Shown one piece after another: positions 44,753-51,867 of a stretch of DNA of 64,000 bases (position 1 is the stretch's first letter; each line of letters begins with the position of its first letter). The position numbers were made by a program, and so were the translations under genes. This DNA is from Lewinella sp. JB7 (GTDB lineage: Bacteria > Bacteroidota > Bacteroidia > Chitinophagales > Saprospiraceae), in NCBI RefSeq assembly GCF_024297185.1, contig NZ_JANCTD010000006.1:302047-366046 (forward strand), written 5' to 3'. Under the pieces are notes generated by a model. The model did no database searches and was not told the origin of the DNA. It worked only from the letters and a program-made list of their open reading frames with translations.

Positions 44753-46750
44753 ATGGTAAATCCCGCCTCCCTTCCCCTTACGTTCACCGGATACGATCTG
44801 CCGGATGCCACGTTGCTCCGCCTGTACGGTGAGCTCCTGCGTCCCCGCCTCATTGAGGAGAAAATGCTGAAGCAACTGCGGGGCGGAGTAATTTCCAAGT
44901 GGTTCTCCGGGATCGGTCAGGAAGCCATCAGCGTCGGCTGTACGCTGGCCCTGCAGCCGGATGAGTACATCTTCACCATGCACCGCAACCTGGGGGTCTT
45001 TACCAGCCGCGACGTCCCCCTCGAACGTCTCTTCGCCCAGTGGCAGGGCAAGCCCGGCGGATTTACGAAGGGCCGCGACCGCAGTTTTCACTTCGGCAGC
45101 CCGGAGCACCACCTGGTTGGGATGATCAGTCACCTGGGACCACAACTGGCGCTGGCCGCCGGCGTAGCACTCTGGCACAAGATCAGGAACGAAGGCAAGG
45201 TAAGTCTGGCCTTCACCGGCGACGGCGGTACCAGCGAGGGGGATTTCCACGAGGCCCTGAACCTCGCCGCCGTGTGGAAACTCCCGGTACTATTCGTCAT
45301 CGAAAACAACGGATACGGCCTGTCCACCCCCGTGAGCGAGCAGTACGCCTGTGCTAGCCTGGCCGACCGGGGCGTGGGGTACGGTATGCGCTCGCTATCG
45401 GTCGACGGGAACAACATTCTCGAGGTGTATACGACCGTTACGCGACTGGCCGAGGAGATGCGGGCCAACCCCGAGCCGGTTCTCCTGGAGTGCCGCACCT
45501 TCCGGGTAAGGGGGCACGAGGAAGCCAGCGGCGTGAAGTACGTCCCTACCGAACTGATCGAAAGCTGGGAAGCCCGCGATCCGGTGACGACGTACGGCGA
45601 ATTCCTCCGCCGGCACGGCATCCTAACCGATGAACGCCGTACCGAATGGGAACTGGAGATCAAAGCGGAAATCGAGGCCGGACTCTCCGCCGCGGCCGAT
45701 CTCCCCCCCGTAGTCGCCGACCAGGCTACCGAGCTGGGCGACCTCTTCGCCGCGCCCCCCGCCCTTACCGAAATTGCCGGACCGGAATCGCCGGACGTTC
45801 GCTTCGTCGATGCCATCAGCGACGGTCTCCGCCAGGCCATGCACGCCCATCCCGACCTCGTGCTAATGGGGCAGGACATCGCCGAGTACGGAGGCGTATT
45901 CAAGATCACCGATGGCTTCGTCGCCGAATTCGGAAAGGATCGCGTGCGGAATACCCCTCTGTGTGAGAGCGGCGTCATCGGCGCGGCCCTGGGCTACGCG
46001 ATCGCGGGTGGCAAGGCCATGGTGGAAATGCAGTTCGGCGACTTCGTCAGTTGCGGCTTCAACCAGATCGTCAATAACCTGGCCAAACTCCACTACCGCT
46101 GGGGCCAGCGAGCGGATGTGGTGATCCGCCTCCCCGTCGGCGGCGGCGTCGGCGCCGGACCCTTCCACAGCCAAACCATGGAGAGCTGGTTTACGTCCGT
46201 TCCCGGACTGAAGATCGTCTACCCCAGCACGCCACAGGACGCCAAGGACCTCCTGATCGCCGCGATCGCTGACCCGAATCCCGTGCTGTTCTTCGAGCAC
46301 AAGGGGCTTTACCGCTCCCTGACCGGCCCGGTCCGTGCGGGATATACGCCGACCGCCATCGGGCAGGCACGTGTCGTGCAAGAAGGCACGGACCTGACCA
46401 TTATCACCTACGGCGCCGGCGTGCACTGGGCTACGGATGCCGCGAAGTCCAACCGGGCGAGCATCGAAATTCTCGATCTCCGCTCCCTGGCGCCCCTGGA
46501 CTACGGTGCCATTCGCGAAACGGTCGCCAGGACCAACCGGGTCATCGTGCTGCACGAAGCATCCCTTACCGGTGGATTCGGGGGTGAACTCGCCGCCTGG
46601 ATCTCCGAGCACTGCTTCCAGCAACTCGACGCCCCCGTACGCCGCATCGCCAGCCTGGACACCCCGATCCCCTTCGCCGATGTCCTGGAAGAGCAATACC
46701 TCCCCCGGCAGCGACTGGCCGAAGCCATCGAGTGGATGCTGAAGTATTAG
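44753..46750 (+). CDS. 2-oxoacid dehydrogenase E1 component, fused alpha and beta subunits
   Basis: This 665-residue protein joins the alpha and beta parts of a thiamine-diphosphate E1 enzyme into one chain. In the alpha part (1-330) GDGGTSEGDFHEALNLAA (near 157) and FVIENNGYGLSTP form the TPP/Mg-binding motif. In the beta part (about 350-665) the blocks MGQDIAEYGGVFKIT, NTPLCESGVIGAALGYAI and GGGVGAGPFHSQTMESWF are diagnostic, with the His of HSQ. The enzyme decarboxylates pyruvate or branched-chain 2-oxoacids and loads acyl groups on an E2 lipoyl domain. The substrate is not certain from the sequence. ATG 44753 removes 39 unrelated residues. An E2 gene lies 12 kb away (56605), not adjacent. 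Confidence 0.92.
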   Translation: MVNPASLPLTFTGYDLPDATLLRLYGELLRPRLIEEKMLKQLRGGVISKWFSGIGQEAISVGCTLALQPDEYIFTMHRNLGVFTSRDVPLERLFAQWQGKPGGFTKGRDRSFHFGSPEHHLVGMISHLGPQLALAAGVALWHKIRNEGKVSLAFTGDGGTSEGDFHEALNLAAVWKLPVLFVIENNGYGLSTPVSEQYACASLADRGVGYGMRSLSVDGNNILEVYTTVTRLAEEMRANPEPVLLECRTFRVRGHEEASGVKYVPTELIESWEARDPVTTYGEFLRRHGILTDERRTEWELEIKAEIEAGLSAAADLPPVVADQATELGDLFAAPPALTEIAGPESPDVRFVDAISDGLRQAMHAHPDLVLMGQDIAEYGGVFKITDGFVAEFGKDRVRNTPLCESGVIGAALGYAIAGGKAMVEMQFGDFVSCGFNQIVNNLAKLHYRWGQRADVVIRLPVGGGVGAGPFHSQTMESWFTSVPGLKIVYPSTPQDAKDLLIAAIADPNPVLFFEHKGLYRSLTGPVRAGYTPTAIGQARVVQEGTDLTIITYGAGVHWATDAAKSNRASIEILDLRSLAPLDYGAIRETVARTNRVIVLHEASLTGGFGGELAAWISEHCFQQLDAPVRRIASLDTPIPFADVLEEQYLPRQRLAEAIEWMLKY

Positions 46751-46867
46751 GGCGAGCAACTACCACATTACCTTATTACCCGCGAGCTCCGCGAGCGACT
46801 ACCATATTACCACAATACCCTCCACCCGCGACCTCAGGAAGCGATACTACAAGACTAATTCCCTCCC
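46751..46867. repeat. Dispersed intergenic repeat, GCGAGCTCCGCGAGCGACTACCA type
   Basis: This spacer alternates words such as GCGAGC, CGCGAGCGACTACCA and ATTACC. It resembles the array at 50186-50431, which uses GCGAGCCCAAGCGAGCGACCA. No gene is supported here. Confidence 0.5.
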
Positions 46868-46875
46868 TACCTTCG
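46868..46875 (+). promoter_or_regulatory. -7-like element TACCTTCG four bases before DUF5606 gene
   Basis: TACCTTCG is followed by CGCC and ATG 46880. It deviates from TAnnTTTG at one base and has the same spacing as the panB site. Confidence 0.4.
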
Positions 46876-46879
46876 CGCC

Positions 46880-47284
46880 ATGAAATTTAGTGAAATCATC
46901 GCCGTTAGCGGCTTGCCCGGACTATTCACCGTCGTTACCGAACGCAAAGGCGGCATTATCGTAGAAGACCTGAGCTCCAAAAAGCGCCGGTTCGCGCCCG
47001 CCCGTAAGCATCAATTCGCGCCCCTGGAGAGCATGGCGGTATATACGGAGGACGGAGATGCCGAACCCCTGCGCAAGGTATTCGACCGGATGCAGGAACA
47101 GCACGAAGACAATCCCGCGCCGGCCCCCAACGAGAGCCGCGAACGCCTGTTCGACTATCTGGAAGACGTGCTCCCGACCTACGATAAGGACCGGGTACAC
47201 GCCAGCGACGTCAAACGGCTGTTGAAGTGGTACCACTTTATGCTGGACAATAACCTCTTCGCCGACCTCTCCGAAGAAGAATAG
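46880..47284 (+). CDS. DUF5606-like conserved protein
   Basis: This 134-residue protein matches the DUF5606 group, small proteins conserved across Bacteroidota. The N-terminal KFSEIIAVSGLPGLFTVVTERKGGIIVEDL, given as the first 30 residues, is an SH3-like beta barrel segment, and the C-terminal half is helical and charged, with VHASDVKRLLKWYHFMLDNNL. There is no signal peptide, so it is cytosolic. Its function is unknown in the family; the conservation and small size suggest a housekeeping adaptor role. It has its own -7-like element four bases before the ATG. It ends 2 bp before the stop of the convergent glucosaminidase-like gene. Confidence 0.85.
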   Translation: MKFSEIIAVSGLPGLFTVVTERKGGIIVEDLSSKKRRFAPARKHQFAPLESMAVYTEDGDAEPLRKVFDRMQEQHEDNPAPAPNESRERLFDYLEDVLPTYDKDRVHASDVKRLLKWYHFMLDNNLFADLSEEE

Positions 47285-47286
47285 CG

Positions 47287-48039
47287 CTAGTCGAAACGCG
47301 CCAGTTCGTAGCGATCGATCGTGCGCTGCAACTGCGCGGCGAGTCCCGCCTCTGCATTAAACCCGAGCTCTTCGAGTCCCGCCGACCAACGGCGGTAATC
47401 CCGCGCATCGAACTGCCGCATGCGACTGAAGGAGCCGCTCGTGACGTAAAGGCTGAAATCCCGGAAGCTGGTCCAGGCCGTCTCGTAGCGGCGCAGGCAT
47501 TCCCCCGCGGCGCGCCCCGTGGCCCCGTTCCAGTCCGCCGAGCAGCCTAAGCCGAAGTAATTGTTGAGGTCCCGGGTACCGGCGGCATTTCCGGCCCGGC
47601 TATATAGTAGTCCGGTCGCCAGAATGACGCTGGCCGGTATGCCGAACTTCTGCTGCTCCGCCTGGGCCACGTGCCCGAATCGCTCAATGAAGGCAGCGAC
47701 CGGCGCATCTCCCCCCCGCACGAGGTGGTCGAAGCGAGTGGTCTCTTCGGAACCCCCGAATATGTTGAAGCGGGAGAAGAACCCACCCCCGCCGCCGGAT
47801 TCGGATGCTTCCCCACGATCCTCCGTGTAGAGCAGAGTCTCGTCCCCCGCAACCTCGGTGGCGGGAGGGGCCGGCGGAAGGACGGGAAGCGACTCCGAAG
47901 CGGGGTGCCCAAGCCGGACGTTGAAGTTGACCTGCTTCTGGGAGAGCAGAACGAGGGCGCAGCCGATCAGGCCGACGCGCAGCCAGTGCCTGCCGACGAA
48001 GGCCGCCAGGCGAGTAAGTAAACGATTCATTTTTTGCAA
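47287..48039 (-). CDS. Glucosaminidase-fold protein with altered catalytic site
   Basis: This 250-residue protein has an N-terminal membrane anchor (about residues 15-33) and a Pro/Glu-rich linker, followed by a FlgJ/LytG-type glucosaminidase domain (residues 112-250). Family words are GIPASVILATGLLYSRAGN and NNYFGLGCSADWNG. In active homologues the first of these normally reads LLESGAG, whose Glu is the catalytic acid; here Tyr146 occupies that place. The protein may bind glycan strands without cutting them, or the Glu may be supplied elsewhere. The start is ATG 48039, with a second ATG at 48030 also possible. It lies downstream of the 48149 gene on the same strand, separated by a perfect inverted repeat. 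Confidence 0.82.
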   Translation of the reverse strand: MQKMNRLLTRLAAFVGRHWLRVGLIGCALVLLSQKQVNFNVRLGHPASESLPVLPPAPPATEVAGDETLLYTEDRGEASESGGGGGFFSRFNIFGGSEETTRFDHLVRGGDAPVAAFIERFGHVAQAEQQKFGIPASVILATGLLYSRAGNAAGTRDLNNYFGLGCSADWNGATGRAAGECLRRYETAWTSFRDFSLYVTSGSFSRMRQFDARDYRRWSAGLEELGFNAEAGLAAQLQRTIDRYELARFD

Positions 48040-48125
48040 CCTTTAAAGAGGACGAAATACGATCGGTCCTGAGTGTAACCCCCGGTATGCCGCGGCAACC
48101 GTGTACGGCAAAGTTAGGCCATTTC

Positions 48126-48154
48126 AACTAATCAAACAAATTGTTTGATTAGTT
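48126..48154. terminator. 14-bp perfect inverted repeat covering a stop codon
   Basis: AACTAATCAAACAA (48126-48139) and TTGTTTGATTAGTT (48141-48154) are perfectly complementary around one central base, and the right arm runs into a T-run on the plus strand. The minus-strand stop codon of the gene at 48149 lies inside. It is AT-rich amid GC-rich sequence. It may be a 3'-end structure or a binding site. Confidence 0.5.
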
Positions 48155-48958
48155 TTTTTCCGGGTACGCGGTTTCGGTTACCAGCTGCTCTTCCGGATCG
48201 ATGCTGAGGAAACCGCGCGGCCCGGCGACGATTTTCGGGCGGGTCCGGAGCTCGGCGGGTAGCACTCCCAGGGTCGTGATTCCTTCCCGTGCCGGGGTAA
48301 ACCGCCAGCCGGTACCGTCGTCACGCACTCCCAGGAGGAGGGGCGGGTTCCACGATAGGCGGGACCCTTCGGGTACGCTCACCCAGCGCTGGAATTTTCC
48401 GTAGTTGGTAAAGACGGCCAGTCGCGAGCTATCCGGATAGTACAGCATCACGGAATTTCGGTCGACGTAGATGGCCGCCGGTTCGCCTTCCTCGCCCAAC
48501 TGCAGGCGCAAATTGTTGGTTTGCTGGTCGACTTCCCCCCGCTCGTCGAGGCGCAGCAGGCGGTAATTCCAGTTATCGAAGACCCACATGCCATTATCGT
48601 AGCTGCGGGCGATGGCACCCGGTTGTCGGATGGCGGAATGGGCGAACAAATCGATGCGATCGAGCTCGCTCAGCGTCCGGTCCAGGATCAGTACGGTGCC
48701 GTACGCCCGGTAGTACACCAGGATTTGGAAAGGATTGGCCACGTCGATCAGGTCGGGGCTTCCCAGGCTACTGTCGTAGAAGCTGTAGGTGTTGGCTCCG
48801 AGGCGGTTGCCGGTGACGAGTCGGTCGTCGGTGAGCAGGTAATAGGGTTTACCTACGGGGTCCAGAAAAAAGTCCGCGATGCCCACCGCCGTCTGCGAAC
48901 GACTTACCGCGCAACCCGCCACCATCACTGCCATCAACATTATCGCACGAACCGTCAT
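48149..48958 (-). CDS. Exported propeller-like protein, unknown function
   Basis: This 269-residue protein has a signal peptide (MTVRAIMLMAVMVAGCAVS) with a GC pair that could be a lipobox, so it may be a lipoprotein. The mature part has repeated Tyr/Leu-rich strands with words like GMWVFDNWNYRLLRLDERGEV and SVMLYYPDSSRLAVFTNYGK, which resemble NHL/six-bladed propeller repeats. No catalytic motif was found. ATG 48958 gives a clean signal; the upstream frame to 49063 is low-complexity and basic. It is divergent from the barrel gene at 49044 across an 85-bp gap. The fold is inferred from the repeat pattern, and the function is unknown. Confidence 0.75.
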   Translation of the reverse strand: MTVRAIMLMAVMVAGCAVSRSQTAVGIADFFLDPVGKPYYLLTDDRLVTGNRLGANTYSFYDSSLGSPDLIDVANPFQILVYYRAYGTVLILDRTLSELDRIDLFAHSAIRQPGAIARSYDNGMWVFDNWNYRLLRLDERGEVDQQTNNLRLQLGEEGEPAAIYVDRNSVMLYYPDSSRLAVFTNYGKFQRWVSVPEGSRLSWNPPLLLGVRDDGTGWRFTPAREGITTLGVLPAELRTRPKIVAGPRGFLSIDPEEQLVTETAYPEKN

Positions 48959-49043
48959 ACCGTTTAAACGTCGGGAACGCCGCTTTGGTCCACCGGACCC
49001 GCATTGCTTCCCCGGACTTACCTTGCACCCGCGTTCCCGCCCC

Positions 49044-49694
49044 ATGATGCAACTCCTTCCCATACTCCTCCTTTTGGCGCTGCCGCAGGTGCTGTGTTCT
49101 CAGCAAGACAGCAGCGATTTCCGGCGGTTACAGATCGGCCTGGTCGGCGGGGAGTGGCGACATTTCGTGGACTTTACGCCTACGGTGGATGTACTGACCC
49201 TTACCGGTCGCAGTTACGGAGTCGCCGTTCGCTACTTCGATAAGCAGCTGGTCGGCTTCCAGGCCGAACTCACCCACGCCGGCTCCGGATGGCGGGAAAA
49301 TTACGGCGACGGGGTGTACGAGCGCCGGATCGACTACGCCGAACTGCAACTGCTCACCCAGTTCAGTGTCGGACGGGGCGTCGTGCAACCCATGCTGCAG
49401 CTCGGCCCCTACCTGTCCGTTCCCCTTACGGACACCGAGGTGCTGCCCGCGGGCTTCGATCCCGATCTGGAACCCGACAATACGTACCGGGGTCGGGAGC
49501 TGCCCTTCCGCCTCAACTACGGCCTGCGGGCCGGCCTGGGCTTCAATATCGAAGCCGGTCCCCTCACGCTCCAGGCCGACGGGCGTATCCTGCAGGGGTT
49601 CAGCAATCTACTTAAGCCGGGGGAAAGTCAGGTCGCGACCAGCATCCGCCAGGGCTACGGGGCGCACGTGGCCCTGTTTTACGCCATCCGCTGA
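49044..49694 (+). CDS. Outer-membrane beta-barrel protein
   Basis: This 216-residue protein has a signal peptide (MMQLLPILLLLALPQVLCS) followed by amphipathic beta strands, each about 10 residues long with alternating hydrophobic side chains, such as SYGVAVRYFDKQLVGFQAELTH and FRLNYGLRAGLGFNIEAG, described as strand pairs. The pattern fits a small eight-stranded barrel of the kind called outer membrane beta-barrel or porin-family protein in Bacteroidota. It ends in HVALFYAIR rather than the classical aromatic C terminus. Two adjacent ATGs (49044, 49047) are equally possible. A TACCTTGC word lies upstream. The function is unknown. Confidence 0.75.
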   Translation: MMQLLPILLLLALPQVLCSQQDSSDFRRLQIGLVGGEWRHFVDFTPTVDVLTLTGRSYGVAVRYFDKQLVGFQAELTHAGSGWRENYGDGVYERRIDYAELQLLTQFSVGRGVVQPMLQLGPYLSVPLTDTEVLPAGFDPDLEPDNTYRGRELPFRLNYGLRAGLGFNIEAGPLTLQADGRILQGFSNLLKPGESQVATSIRQGYGAHVALFYAIR

Positions 49695-49748
49695 GCGAAC
49701 CGGCGGGGGTGGTGCCGACTTATAACCAACACAACCAACCATCCGCCC

Positions 49749-50084
49749 ATGCCGATCATTCAGGACAATCCCTACGAAAGCCTCTCTTACGCCATTGAAG
49801 ACCTCAAGGCTAAGGGGTACACCTACGACTTCAACCAGAAGGAAGCCCACCTCCGGTGCAACCAGAACGAGAAGGACTACCGGCCGGAGGATTTCACCAT
49901 CACCCACACCTACCGCTTCGAGGGTATGAGCAACCCGGACGATAACTCCGTCCTCTACGGTATCGAAGCCGCCGACGGCACCAAGGGCCTCCTCGTCGAT
50001 GCCTACGGCGTGTACGCCGACAGCCTCTCGGAAGATATGATCGAAAAGTTCCGCGTGGAGTATGAGGATCCGGATGAAGTGTAG
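49749..50084 (+). CDS. Small conserved Bacteroidota protein
   Basis: This 111-residue acidic protein belongs to a group that is often labelled phosphoribosylpyrophosphate synthetase in automatic annotation, but it lacks the PRPP-binding loop and the length needed for that enzyme, so I do not transfer that label. Conserved words are YESLSYAIEDLKAKGYTYDF, THTYRFEGMSNPDDNSVLYGI and GTKGLLVDAYGVYAD. There is no signal peptide or membrane segment. The gene follows the barrel gene by 54 bp on the same strand and may be co-transcribed with it. The repeat array begins about 100 bp after its stop. Function unknown. Confidence 0.8.
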   Translation: MPIIQDNPYESLSYAIEDLKAKGYTYDFNQKEAHLRCNQNEKDYRPEDFTITHTYRFEGMSNPDDNSVLYGIEAADGTKGLLVDAYGVYADSLSEDMIEKFRVEYEDPDEV

Positions 50085-50442
50085 TGTGGTAGTATAGTAC
50101 AGTGGTAGTGTAGTACTGTAGTACGTGCGGGATTCTTCGCCATCAAAAGTTACGTCCCTGTCTCCGGGCGAGATTACCAGCTAATTCCGCGAGCCAAGCG
50201 AGCGACCATCAGCGAAGGCAGTGAGCGTTACCATTCCGCGAGCCCGAGCGAGCGACCATCAGCGAACGCAGTGAGCGATACTACCAGCGAGCCCAAGCGA
50301 GCGGGACTACCAGCGAACGCAGTGAGCGATACTACCAGCGAACGCAGTGAGCGATACTACCAGCGAACGCAGTGAGCGGACTACCAGCGAGCCCAAGCGA
50401 GCGACCACCAGCGAACACAGTGAGCGAAACTAACCCACCCCC
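50085..50442. other. Gene-free gap with direct repeats before the photolyase gene
   Basis: The first 100 bp hold short palindromic words (GTAGTATAGTAC, GTAGTACTGTAGTAC). The rest is the repeat array described separately. No gene is supported. A promoter for the photolyase must lie in or before the array, but none is clear. Confidence 0.7.
50186..50431. repeat. Array of 24-25-bp repeats with GCGAACGCAGTGAGCG core
   Basis: Two alternating words make up the array: GCGAGCCCAAGCGAGCGACC and ACCAGCGAACGCAGTGAGCG. The second occurs six times with small variations. The unit CTACCAGCGAACGCAGTGAGCGATA is directly repeated three times near 50310-50375. The core CGAACGCAGTGAGC differs by two transitions from the reverse complement of the core of the 87-bp repeats at 11792-12158. 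Confidence 0.9.
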
Positions 50443-51786
50443 ATGACCCTCTTCTGGCACCGCCGCGACCTCCGTATCTCCGATAATGCCGGACTTTACC
50501 GGGCACTGAAGGCGGGCGACCCGGTACAGCCCATCTTCATCTTCGACCGCAATATTCTGGACAAGCTCCCGAATAAGGCCGACGTGCGGGTAGAGTTTAT
50601 CCAGCGGAGCGTCGCGGAACTGGCGCAAGCCTACCGGGCGTACGGCAGCGATCTGCGGGCGTATTACGGCAAACCGGTGGAGATTTTTCGGCAATTGCGG
50701 GACGAACTCCGGCCGACCGCCGTGTACACCAACCGCGACTACGAGCCCTACGCCATTGCCCGTGACCTGGCCGTCAAGGAGCTGCTCGACGAGCACGACA
50801 TCCCCTTTCGTCACTTTAAGGATCACGTAATCTTCGAGAGCGACGAGGTGCAGAAGAAGGCCGGTGGCGCCTATACCGTTTATTCTCCCTACATGCGGCG
50901 GTGGCGAGCTACCCTGGAGACCCGGATGTCCCGGCACGAAAACGAGCCCGTCAGCTTTTACCTGAAGCCCTACCCCACCGAAAAGTACGCCGCAAACCTG
51001 CTGCAAGAGCCGTCTCCCCACCCCGTTCCCACGCTGGCGGAGATGGGTTTCGAGCCGACCGCCATCGAGATCCCTCCACGCGAAGCTCCCGAGGAGGTGA
51101 TCGAACACTACGATAAGACGCGGGACTTCCCCGGCACGGAAGGCACCAGCCGGATCAGTCACCATCTGCGCCACGGTACGGTAAGCATCCGGGCGAAGGT
51201 GCGCCGGGCGATGAAGCTGAACGACACCTTCGTCAAGGAGTTGATCTGGCGGGACTTCTATTCCAACATCCTGCAGGAGTTTCCGTGGGTGGTCGATCGA
51301 AGTTACCGGTCGGAGTACGACAACATCCCCTGGATCAACGACGAGGAACAATTTGCCGCCTGGTGCGAGGGGCGTACGGGCGTACCCATCGTAGACGCGG
51401 GTATGCGACAACTCAACGCCATCGGCTGGATGCACAACCGTGTACGGATGATCACGGCCAGCTACCTGACCAAGCATCTGCTCATCGACTGGCGCTGGGG
51501 CGAAGGGTACTTTGCCGACAAATTGCTCGATTATGAGTTGGCTAGTAACAACGGCGGCTGGCAGTGGGCGGCCGGCAGCGGGGTCGATGCCCAGCCCTAT
51601 TTCCGAATATTCAACTACGAGAGTCAACAGCGCAAATTCGACAAGGATTACCGCTACGTAAAGCGTTGGGTGCCGGAATACGGGACCGAAAATTACCCCG
51701 CGCGGCCCATCGTCGAGCACAAGTTCGGACGGGAACGAGCGTTACGCGTGTACAAAGAGGCCCTCCGGGAAGCCCGAAATGCCTGA
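50443..51786 (+). CDS. Deoxyribodipyrimidine photolyase (class I)
   Basis: This 447-residue protein is a cryptochrome/photolyase family enzyme that uses light and FAD to reverse UV-induced cyclobutane pyrimidine dimers. The N-terminal antenna domain begins LFWHRRDLRISDN, and the FAD-binding region has ELIWRDFYSNILQEFP, GVPIVDAGMRQLNAIGWMHNR and LIDWRWGEGYFADKLLDYELASNNGGWQWAAGSG, quoted here as family landmarks with the Trp residues of the electron-transfer chain. The length fits bacterial CPD photolyases better than DASH cryptochromes. The start ATG 50443 is the first in-frame codon after the repeat array. A light-exposed marine habitat would fit, but that is only an inference. Confidence 0.93.
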   Translation: MTLFWHRRDLRISDNAGLYRALKAGDPVQPIFIFDRNILDKLPNKADVRVEFIQRSVAELAQAYRAYGSDLRAYYGKPVEIFRQLRDELRPTAVYTNRDYEPYAIARDLAVKELLDEHDIPFRHFKDHVIFESDEVQKKAGGAYTVYSPYMRRWRATLETRMSRHENEPVSFYLKPYPTEKYAANLLQEPSPHPVPTLAEMGFEPTAIEIPPREAPEEVIEHYDKTRDFPGTEGTSRISHHLRHGTVSIRAKVRRAMKLNDTFVKELIWRDFYSNILQEFPWVVDRSYRSEYDNIPWINDEEQFAAWCEGRTGVPIVDAGMRQLNAIGWMHNRVRMITASYLTKHLLIDWRWGEGYFADKLLDYELASNNGGWQWAAGSGVDAQPYFRIFNYESQQRKFDKDYRYVKRWVPEYGTENYPARPIVEHKFGRERALRVYKEALREARNA

Positions 51787-51814
51787 TTTCTGCCCAAATG
51801 TGGTGTGCATGGGG

Positions 51815-51846
51815 TTGACGGGCGGCGGTCGATCGAACTATTTTTG
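51815..51846 (+). promoter_or_regulatory. Bacteroidota-type promoter for outer-membrane protein gene
   Basis: TTG (51815-51817) and TATTTTTG (51839-51846), 21 bp apart, match the -33 and -7 elements. The gene starts at 51868, 21 bp later. Confidence 0.7.
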
Positions 51847-51867
51847 TTTTTTTAACTACCCGCGCCA

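Noticed and set aside
49749..50084. Phosphoribosylpyrophosphate synthetase
   Set aside because: The protein is only 111 residues and lacks the PRPP-binding loop; the label common in automatic annotation is not supported by the sequence.
50186..50431. CRISPR array
   Set aside because: Units are adjacent without variable spacers of constant length, and no cas genes are present.
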